A DNA stretch of 5,241 nt from contig JAETTS010000209.1 of the NCBI GenBank assembly GCA_021769025.1, positions 1-5,241 of the forward strand. Direction: 5' to 3'. This DNA comes from Enterocloster bolteae (GTDB lineage: Bacteria > Bacillota_A > Clostridia > Lachnospirales > Lachnospiraceae). Position 1 is the first letter of the stretch; the number at the start of each line of letters is the position of its first letter. The position numbers and the translations under genes are program-made. Below the pieces are notes generated by a model, which did no database searches, was not told the DNA's origin, and was given only the letters and a program-made list of their open reading frames with translations. Below are positions 1-4,442 of this stretch, in pieces.

Positions 1-447
1 TCCTGTACCAATGTCATGCTGCAATGCCTGGACGCGGAAAGCAGATGCATCTTTATTCTGGGAACCATGTTTCAGGTGGACAGCCGGATCGCCGGAGAAA
101 TTTTGGGGATTACGCCCGAGGCCTACCGGCAGCGGCTGTCCAGAGTACGGAGAAAGATGGCAGATTTTTTAAAGGAATACTGTGGGGAGTACGGAAAGGG
201 AACCTGCCATTGTGAGAAAAGGGTTAACTACGCGATCAAAAACCACCGGATCCATCCCTTGGGACTGGATTTTTACAATGCCGTGCCAAAGCAGGTTATG
301 CTTGATGTGACTGCGGCCATGGAGGAGATTGACGATATTTCCCAGGAGTTCTCTTTTTGCCGGACCTATGCGTCTCCGGAGAAACTGAAACAGTTTATTG
401 AAGATTTTTTAAGCGGAAGGCCTTTTTCCGTTGTGGAGAATGGATAG
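1..447 (+). CDS. RNA polymerase sigma-70 family (ECF-like) factor, C-terminal part
   Basis: The reading frame is open from the first base, so the gene starts upstream; the in-frame ATG at 16 lies inside the conserved domain and is unlikely to be the start. There are 148 visible residues. Residues about 6-60 read as sigma region 4: a helix-turn-helix around IAGEILGITPEAYRQRLSRV followed by a basic helix (RRKMADFL), the part that contacts the -35 element. It is followed by C61, C69 and C71 (a CG...CxC pattern, possibly metal-binding) and about 75 further residues that I cannot assign to a named domain. Such a Cys-containing tail occurs, from memory, in a group of ECF-like sigma factors that lack a linked anti-sigma gene. 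Region 2 is outside the window, so the subgroup and target promoters cannot be judged. The stop TAG (445-447) overlaps the ribosome binding site of the next gene, 12 bases away, which suggests co-transcription and translational coupling. Confidence 0.8.
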   Translation, partial: SCTNVMLQCLDAESRCIFILGTMFQVDSRIAGEILGITPEAYRQRLSRVRRKMADFLKEYCGEYGKGTCHCEKRVNYAIKNHRIHPLGLDFYNAVPKQVMLDVTAAMEEIDDISQEFSFCRTYASPEKLKQFIEDFLSGRPFSVVENG

Positions 448-452
448 GAGGA
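446..452 (+). promoter_or_regulatory. Ribosome binding site of the DUF2461 gene
   Basis: AGGAGGA lies 7 bases before the ATG at 460 and shares bases with the TAG stop of the sigma-factor gene. Termination of the upstream gene therefore takes place on the initiation site of the next, which favours coupled translation and supports the chosen start. Confidence 0.8.
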
Positions 453-459
453 AGAAAAC

Positions 460-1143
460 ATGGACACCCAAAAAATGTTGGCATATCTGATAGATTTAAG
501 TAGGAATAATAACCGAGAGTGGTATCACGCCCATAAGCAGGAATATAAGGAAGCCAACGGAGAGTTTGAGAGCCTTATACAAGAACTGATTGTAAAAATT
601 GGGGAATTTGACCCAAGCATCCTTCACAATGATCCGAAAGATCTGACCTTTAAACTGGTGAGGGATACCAGGTTCAGCCATGACAAATCCCCCTATAACC
701 CAGCCTTCCGGGCCCATATCTCCGCCCGGGGAAAGCTGCCTGTGCCGGTAGGGTACTATCTGATGATCAAGCCGGGAGATCATTCTTTTTTAGGAGGCGG
801 GCTGTTTGCAGATATGTTTAAGGATGCCACTTCCATGGTGAGAAATTTCATTGCCGCAAACGGCACCCAGTGGGAAGAAATCCTTGAGGAGCCAAACTTT
901 CGAACTTTGTTTACTGTACAGGGAACGGCGTTAAAGAATGTCCCGGCAGGATTTGACAAGGGACATCCCCAGGCAGACTACCTGAAATTCAAAAGCTGGT
1001 ACCTGGAATACCCGGTTTCAGACCAGGAGCTTCTGAAGGGAGAGGAATTTTTAAGACAGGCAACAACGGTTTTTGAGGCTATGAAGCCATTTAATGACTA
1101 TCTGAACCAGGCCCTTGATGGGTTTCAGATGCCTGCAAGATAA
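460..1143 (+). CDS. DUF2461 domain-containing protein
   Basis: This 227-residue protein matches the DUF2461 (TIGR02453) family over its whole length, and its length is normal for that family. Visible hallmarks are the N-terminal NNNREWYHAHKQEY block (residues 16-29), the strongly conserved RDTRFSHDKSPYN block (68-80), the GYYLMI strand followed by GGG (98-114), and the LKNVPAGFDKGHP block (158-170). No signal peptide or membrane segment is seen, so it should be cytoplasmic. The biochemical function of the family is not established to my knowledge; the conserved Arg/Asp/Lys cluster suggests ligand or nucleic-acid binding, but that is inference. The ATG at 460 has a strong AGGAGGA site 7 bases upstream. 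It follows the sigma-factor gene by 12 bases and is probably in its operon. It ends 21 bases before the end of the convergent M56 peptidase gene. Confidence 0.88.
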   Translation: MDTQKMLAYLIDLSRNNNREWYHAHKQEYKEANGEFESLIQELIVKIGEFDPSILHNDPKDLTFKLVRDTRFSHDKSPYNPAFRAHISARGKLPVPVGYYLMIKPGDHSFLGGGLFADMFKDATSMVRNFIAANGTQWEEILEEPNFRTLFTVQGTALKNVPAGFDKGHPQADYLKFKSWYLEYPVSDQELLKGEEFLRQATTVFEAMKPFNDYLNQALDGFQMPAR

Positions 1144-1164
1144 TTCTGTTGAGAAAGTCGAGTC

Positions 1165-3144
1165 TTACCTGCTTAAATAGGGGGTTATCCGGCTGGAGGC
1201 ATAGGCATGAAGGGTATCATACCAGATCTGCCCAGTGTCAGCATCTGCGGCATTGATGGGAAGGGTATCCCTGGTCTGTAATAATTCCTCACAGATGAGA
1301 GCCATGATCTTCCCTTTCGGTTCGGATTCTTCTCCATGGTCAAACCGGCCAAGAAAATACCGAAGGGTGTATTCCCCATAGTATAGAAGTTCCCGATATT
1401 CCCTGTTTTGCTGGCTGGGGATGGACTGGGGGTCGAAGGAGGCACCAAGGCTGGAGGAAAGGCTGTCCAAAAGCCGGCTGATCACTGTATCCGTGTCCAG
1501 GCTCGTAGCCTGTATGGCCTGGCTGTAGCAACTTTGCAGCTGCCGGATGATATATTTCTGGCTGTCAATTGCGTCGGATACAAGGTAGTTTGGAAACTTA
1601 TCCTGGATATCCGGCAGAAAATCGCCGCCGGCACCAGGTTCCCAGTATTCTTTCAAGACATAGCTGCCCTGGTCTGCCTCAAAGGTCAGGGCAGTTGGTA
1701 TATGGCAGCCGCCTACATTTTCCAGTCCGGCTTCCAAGACCTTATATTGCTGATAGAATGCCCATCCGTAGCAAACCACTATATGGCTTGTGCTGTTTGG
1801 CGTACCGGATACCTGTTCCAGCATAACAAAATCACAGCAGGCGAAATCGTAATCCTCTGCGTAAGAATGTGCGTATTTTTCCATGATGGCGCTGCAGATT
1901 GCCTGATCTAAGGGAGATTGGGACAATTCATTGTTTTTGATTCCATCAGATTGGTTTTCGTCTGTTTCTGTGCTTGTCTCAAGGGTAACCGGCGTATGGG
2001 GATCCTTTCTGTGGATAAGCGCATTGAGATCCCAAGGGATATAGTTGATAGCCAGCTGCACATCCTGGGGCAGGCTGTTGTATCTCTCCAGCCATTGGAG
2101 GGTATCATCTGACAGCTCTGCTTGATTGTACCATTGATCCTGAAAACGAACCCTGGTTTTGTCGTCTCTTGCGTATTCCGTAATGGTCTGGGATTCGTCC
2201 GGCTTTTCTGGCGGATTGGTCAGAAAACATACCGCCGCCACGATACAGGCCACAACAGAGGCCATGACCATCCAGAATGTGGGTTTTTTATAACGGAGTA
2301 CCTTGCGGATCCTGCCCTTTACATCGCTTTCGCCGAAGGCAAGGGGGCAGGCGCTTACCAGTTTCCTAGGGAGGCTTAAGGACACCAGGGCATGAGAATA
2401 GGCCTTCTTTCCTTCCAGCCCCATATCCTTGATTACCCGCTCATCACAGGCAAGTTCAATATCCCGGCAGAAAAGGAGATAGGAAAACCATATCAGAGGA
2501 TGGAACCAGTAGACGGACAAAAGCAGATATCCGAAAGGCTTCCACCAGTGATCCCGCCGTTTTAGGTGGGCTTGTTCGTGAGCCAGCACATAGGGAAGTT
2601 CCTGCTTTGTTATGCTGGAAGGAAGATAGACTCTGGGGCGGAATACGCCCAGGATAAAGGGGGATCCAATGTGGTCGCAAAGCCAGATGTTTTTTTCGAA
2701 AGGCACGGCTTCTTCCACAGTTTTGCGTATCCGAAGAAAACTTGCCAGGGCATGAAGGATAAGTGCTCCAAATCCCAAGGACCATAGGATGCCGGCAAAG
2801 GTTATCCAAATATGCAGTGGATTGGCGCTGGCCGCGGGAGCGGGGGCGAAGGCATCCTCCAAGACAGGATTGACGATACGGTTGAAGGAAGGGATGCCGC
2901 TGGTGATGGAGGGGTGCTCTGCATATTGAACGGTATAAGGGCTTAGAATCTGTGAGCTTGGAATCAGGCTGAATGGGCTTTCCAGGAAAAAGGGACATAA
3001 AAGCCGGATCGCCACAATTCCCCAGAGAACACAGGTCAGCCACCCAGGGGCGTTTTTCAAAAAAAGGCGCAGTACCATGACAGCCAGAATCAGCCATCCG
3101 GCAGCAGCACTCATATTCAGCAATTGAAGAAAGAGTTTGTCCAA
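1165..3144 (-). CDS. BlaR1/MecR1-type M56 membrane metallopeptidase with non-PBP extracellular domain
   Basis: This 659-residue protein has the BlaR1/MecR1 layout. Predicted membrane segments are at about 11-29, 34-54 and 110-136, followed by a cytoplasmic zinc-protease domain. The HEQAH motif (residues 189-193, bases 2566-2580) gives two zinc-ligand histidines and the catalytic Glu190; Glu230 in CRDIELACDE sits 41 residues after His189, the spacing of the third ligand in BlaR1. A hydrophobic stretch at 203-226 and a last membrane segment at about 288-308 lead to a roughly 350-residue extracellular part. That part contains a juxtamembrane block (about 325-375), a middle domain (about 412-545) and a final helical block (about 580-655). 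I see no convincing SxxK/SxN/KTG penicillin-binding set, so beta-lactam sensing is unlikely and the ligand is unknown. Similar C-terminal regions occur, from memory, in other clostridial M56 proteins. The start is TTG (3142-3144), supported by AGGAGGGA six bases upstream and by a TAG stop a few codons before; the next ATG (residue 11) would cut into the first membrane segment. By analogy it triggers inactivation of the BlaI-like repressor encoded just upstream. Confidence 0.9.
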   Translation of the reverse strand: MDKLFLQLLNMSAAAGWLILAVMVLRLFLKNAPGWLTCVLWGIVAIRLLCPFFLESPFSLIPSSQILSPYTVQYAEHPSITSGIPSFNRIVNPVLEDAFAPAPAASANPLHIWITFAGILWSLGFGALILHALASFLRIRKTVEEAVPFEKNIWLCDHIGSPFILGVFRPRVYLPSSITKQELPYVLAHEQAHLKRRDHWWKPFGYLLLSVYWFHPLIWFSYLLFCRDIELACDERVIKDMGLEGKKAYSHALVSLSLPRKLVSACPLAFGESDVKGRIRKVLRYKKPTFWMVMASVVACIVAAVCFLTNPPEKPDESQTITEYARDDKTRVRFQDQWYNQAELSDDTLQWLERYNSLPQDVQLAINYIPWDLNALIHRKDPHTPVTLETSTETDENQSDGIKNNELSQSPLDQAICSAIMEKYAHSYAEDYDFACCDFVMLEQVSGTPNSTSHIVVCYGWAFYQQYKVLEAGLENVGGCHIPTALTFEADQGSYVLKEYWEPGAGGDFLPDIQDKFPNYLVSDAIDSQKYIIRQLQSCYSQAIQATSLDTDTVISRLLDSLSSSLGASFDPQSIPSQQNREYRELLYYGEYTLRYFLGRFDHGEESEPKGKIMALICEELLQTRDTLPINAADADTGQIWYDTLHAYASSRITPYLSR

Positions 3145-3150
3145 ATGAGA

Positions 3151-3158
3151 TCCCTCCT
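3151..3158 (-). promoter_or_regulatory. Ribosome binding site deciding the TTG start of the M56 gene
   Basis: Read on the minus strand, AGGAGGGA lies six bases before the TTG at 3144-3142 and overlaps the TAG stop of the repressor gene (3159-3157). The strong site explains use of a TTG start and points to coupling of protease synthesis to repressor translation. Confidence 0.75.
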
Positions 3159-3522
3159 ATTTTATCTCCTCAGCCTGATCAATCATGGCCCGTATCTGGG
3201 CTGCTTCTTCCAGTGTTAAGGAGTTTTGGTCTGTAAAGGCGGCAAGAAACGCAGGCAGAGAGCCTTGAAAAGTATCCTCCACAAATTTCCTACTCTGCAT
3301 GGAAAGAAATTCCGGGCGGGAGATCAGGGAGGTGACGGTTCCCTTGGTATTTACAAATAGACCTTTTTCACATAGACGCTTTACCACGGTGTGGGTGGTG
3401 GTTCTTCTCCACTGGAATGCCGTTTGAGCCATCTTCACCAGTTCCGAAGTGGTCACTGGCTCATGATCCCAGATCATATCCGCAAAACGGGCTTCAATTA
3501 CTCCTAACTGGATATCGGTCAT
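3157..3522 (-). CDS. BlaI/MecI/CopY-family transcriptional repressor
   Basis: This 121-residue protein has the family's usual length and layout. The N-terminal winged helix-turn-helix covers about residues 5-70, with the second helix near TTSELVKMAQ (24-33), the recognition helix in WRRTTTHTVVKRLCEKGL (38-55) and a wing around 56-68. The C-terminal helices (about 72-120) are the dimerisation part, where BlaI is cleaved or inactivated after signalling. By a gapless alignment from memory, the Asn-Phe cleavage point of staphylococcal BlaI falls at Ala95-Phe96 here. The ATG at 3522-3520 has AAGGAGG six bases upstream. A perfect BlaI-type operator lies 34 bases before the start, so it very likely represses its own operon. 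The M56 protease gene follows after 12 bases in the same reading frame, the standard repressor-sensor pairing. Which other promoters it controls cannot be told from this window. Confidence 0.93.
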   Translation of the reverse strand: MTDIQLGVIEARFADMIWDHEPVTTSELVKMAQTAFQWRRTTTHTVVKRLCEKGLFVNTKGTVTSLISRPEFLSMQSRKFVEDTFQGSLPAFLAAFTDQNSLTLEEAAQIRAMIDQAEEIK

Positions 3523-3528
3523 TGGGTT

Positions 3529-3535
3529 CCTCCTT
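3529..3535 (-). promoter_or_regulatory. Ribosome binding site of the BlaI-like repressor gene
   Basis: The minus strand reads AAGGAGG, a near-perfect anti-SD match, six bases before the ATG at 3522. It supports this start over the later TTG codons in the same frame. Confidence 0.8.
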
Positions 3536-3549
3536 GTGGGATGTTATGT

Positions 3550-3584
3550 ATTATAAGACTACACTATGTAGTCCTGTTTGTCAA
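3550..3584 (-). promoter_or_regulatory. Candidate promoter of the BlaI-M56 operon
   Basis: On the minus strand a perfect TTGACA (3584-3579) precedes a perfect TATAAT (3555-3550), with the BlaI-type operator between them. The gap is 23 bases, longer than the usual 16-19, so the two may not belong to one promoter. TTGACA at 17-base spacing would give TAGTCT as -10, inside the operator. TATAAT at 19-base spacing would have only a weak CAAACA as -35. In every reading the operator covers or abuts the core promoter. Transcription would start roughly 20-30 bases before the repressor ATG. Confidence 0.6.
3557..3573. promoter_or_regulatory. BlaI-type operator (perfect 7-3-7 inverted repeat)
   Basis: GACTACA-CTA-TGTAGTC is a perfect inverted repeat of two 7-base arms around a 3-base centre. 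The TACA/TGTA core is the hallmark of BlaI/MecI operators, which read like GACTACA-TA-TGTAGTC in known cases. It lies 34 bases upstream of the repressor start and next to the TATAAT box, where a bound dimer would block transcription. The 3-base centre gives an odd-length site. Only one full copy is seen; in staphylococcal bla/mec systems operators are often paired. Confidence 0.88.
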
Positions 3585-3636
3585 GGCAATCGTAACGTTC
3601 GGGTTAGGATAGTTCAGATTAAGTTAAGAAATCGTG

Positions 3637-3673
3637 TTTCATTATCTAAATTATAGAGGTATAATTGTATAAT
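3637..3673 (+). promoter_or_regulatory. Candidate promoter of the ABM-DUF3795-WYL operon
   Basis: Two perfect TATAAT boxes lie at 3660-3665 and 3668-3673. For the first, a weak -35-like TTTCAT is at 3637-3642 with 17-base spacing; for the second the best match is poorer. The region is AT-rich and faces the operon that starts at 3852. The weak -35 suggests either a weak promoter or one helped by an activator. This assignment rests on sequence appearance only. Confidence 0.45.
3649..3666. repeat. Perfect 7-4-7 palindrome over the candidate -10 box
   Basis: AATTATA-GAGG-TATAATT is a perfect inverted repeat of seven bases around GAGG. It contains a TATAAT on each strand (3660-3665 on +, 3655-3650 on -). 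It could be an operator for a dimeric regulator, such as the WYL protein encoded downstream, or a symmetric two-way -10 element. The arms are purely A/T, so chance is not negligible. Confidence 0.5.
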
Positions 3674-3753
3674 ACAGTTATGATGCATAAATTAAAGAGT
3701 GGAAGAAATACGACACCTTCCTGTCACATTTCTGATGATAGAATCAATGTACT

Positions 3754-3827
3754 GGAAATCTCTCCTGTGCCTGCCTTTAGGGATGATTCTCTCTCAAAAT
3801 AAGGCATAAAGAGATTCCAAGGGCACA
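3754..3827 (+). promoter_or_regulatory. Possible structured RNA leader before the ABM-like gene
   Basis: Nested complementary arms are seen. GGAAATCTCT (3754-3763) pairs with AGAGATTCC (3810-3818) in nine pairs with one bulged A, and inside it TGCCTT (3772-3777) pairs with AAGGCA (3801-3806). A further TGTGCC (3766-3771) matches GGCACA (3822-3827), which crosses the first stem and would give a pseudoknot or an alternative fold. The last arm ends 10 bases before the AGGAGG of the next gene, so folding could affect translation. There is no U-run for an intrinsic terminator and no known riboswitch motif that I recognise. Confidence 0.35.
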
Positions 3828-3837
3828 TTGAAGAAAA

Positions 3838-3843
3838 AGGAGG
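3838..3843 (+). promoter_or_regulatory. Ribosome binding site setting the ABM-like start
   Basis: AGGAGG lies eight bases before the ATG at 3852. It decides against the TTG at 3828 in the same frame, which would put this site inside the coding region and add eight unconserved-looking, Lys/Glu-rich residues. Confidence 0.8.
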
Positions 3844-3851
3844 AACTGGAT

Positions 3852-4199
3852 ATGGCGTTTACGGAGCTGTGCATTTATCAGGTCAAGCCCCAGAAGGTGG
3901 AGGAGTTTGAAGCGCTGATGCTTGAAGCGAAGCCTTTCTTGGAAAAGCAGGAAGGACTTAAGCTGCTTCGTTTTATCAAACGGGGATATCACATCGACAT
4001 GGAGCAGATAAAAGAGGGGCTCCCCCCTCGTAAAATCACACGTATTGTCAAAAGCGTAAAATATATGCTTTTTTGGGAATTTGATACGAAAGAAAATTAT
4101 GGGACGGCACAGAAAAATCTTTACGACAGCTATTGGAGGTCCATAGAAACGTGTTTGATTGTTCCCCACGATAAATACTTAGGAGAGAGGGTGTTTTGA
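3852..4199 (+). CDS. Small dimeric alpha/beta-barrel (ABM-like) protein, function unknown
   Basis: This is a 115-residue soluble protein without signal peptide or membrane segments. The pattern is strand (TELCIYQVKP, 4-13), helix (KVEEFEALMLEAKPFLEKQEG, 15-35), strand (LKLLRFIKR, 37-44), insert (DMEQIKEGLPPRKI, 49-62), strand (KYMLFWEFDTKENY, 70-83), helix (QKNLYDSYWRSI, 87-98). It resembles the ferredoxin-like half barrel of antibiotic-biosynthesis-monooxygenase-like proteins, which dimerise. ABM-fold proteins can be enzymes or small-molecule binders; no catalytic residue can be named here, and its role is unknown. The ATG at 3852 is preferred over the in-frame TTG at 3828 because AGGAGG lies eight bases before it. 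Its stop shares one base with the next gene's ATG (TGATG at 4197-4201), so it is the first gene of a coupled operon with the DUF3795 and WYL genes. Confidence 0.72.
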   Translation: MAFTELCIYQVKPQKVEEFEALMLEAKPFLEKQEGLKLLRFIKRGYHIDMEQIKEGLPPRKITRIVKSVKYMLFWEFDTKENYGTAQKNLYDSYWRSIETCLIVPHDKYLGERVF

Positions 4200-4438
4200 T
4201 GGAGTTGGCATACTGTGGATTACATTGTGAAGAGTGCCCTGTTTACCTAGCCACGGTCAATAAGGACGATGAAAAACAAAAGCTGCTGGCAAAAGAGTAT
4301 TCCACCGATACCTGCATATTTTCAAAAGAAGATATGATCTGTCTGGGCTGTCATTCTGACACGGTGTCGGAAAAGATGTGCGGCGACTGTGAACACAGAA
4401 CCTGCGGGCTTGCGGCAGAATCCAAAAAACAAGAGTGA
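4199..4438 (+). CDS. DUF3795-family Cys-rich small protein
   Basis: This 79-residue protein has nine cysteines (6, 10, 13, 39, 48, 51, 61, 64, 69). The N-terminal YCGLHCEECPVYLAT (5-19) and the later CLGC (48-51) and CGDCEHRTC (61-69) blocks are the DUF3795 pattern. The CxxxCxxC and CxxC groups suggest bound zinc or an iron-sulfur cluster, which is inference. The family has no established function to my knowledge. The ATG at 4199 overlaps the TGA of the upstream gene by one base; an in-frame TTG at 4196 is possible but would add only one residue. The purine-rich AGGAGAGAGG (4181-4190) just upstream serves as ribosome binding site. The WYL regulator gene starts four bases after its stop. No membrane segment or signal peptide is seen, so it is probably cytoplasmic. 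Confidence 0.85.
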   Translation: MELAYCGLHCEECPVYLATVNKDDEKQKLLAKEYSTDTCIFSKEDMICLGCHSDTVSEKMCGDCEHRTCGLAAESKKQE

Positions 4439-4442
4439 TATC

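Larger units (their letters stand above)
3523..3851. other. Divergent intergenic region (329 bases)
   Basis: This is the only long gap without a gene. From left to right it holds the repressor's ribosome binding site, its promoter and operator (3550-3584), an AT-rich part (about 3640-3690) with two TATAAT hexamers eight bases apart and a palindrome, and then about 150 bases of leader. The leader has nested inverted repeats (3754-3827) and ends in the ribosome binding site of the rightward operon. No credible small ORF, tRNA or transposon end was seen. The short rightward ORF overlapping 3417-3656 crosses the repressor gene antisense and has no ribosome binding site. Confidence 0.7.

Noticed and set aside
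496..783. Leftward ORF inside the DUF2461 gene
   Set aside because: It is antisense to the most conserved part of DUF2461, with no start signal or recognisable family.
1140..1165. Intrinsic terminator between the convergent genes
   Set aside because: The short gap has no inverted repeat followed by a T-run on either strand.
1408..1911. Rightward 167-codon ORF antisense to the M56 gene
   Set aside because: It lies wholly inside a well-supported gene with clear domain motifs on the other strand, has no ribosome binding site, and its translation resembles no family I know.
2566..2580. Assigning the M56 gene as a true blaR1 beta-lactam sensor
   Set aside because: The protease motif is clear, but no penicillin-binding motif set is visible in the extracellular part and no beta-lactamase gene is in the window.
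2456..3097. Leftward 213-codon ORF in another frame of the M56 gene
   Set aside because: It overlaps the HEQAH and membrane-segment coding region in a shifted frame and has the Pro/Ser/Arg-rich composition of a shadow frame.
3828..3851. TTG at 3828 as start of the ABM-like protein
   Set aside because: It has no ribosome binding site in front, and the AGGAGG for the ATG at 3852 would fall inside the coding region.
3777..4169. Leftward 130-codon ORF antisense to the ABM-like gene
   Set aside because: The rightward gene has a strong ribosome binding site, operon overlap with the next gene, and a sensible fold pattern; the antisense frame has none of these.
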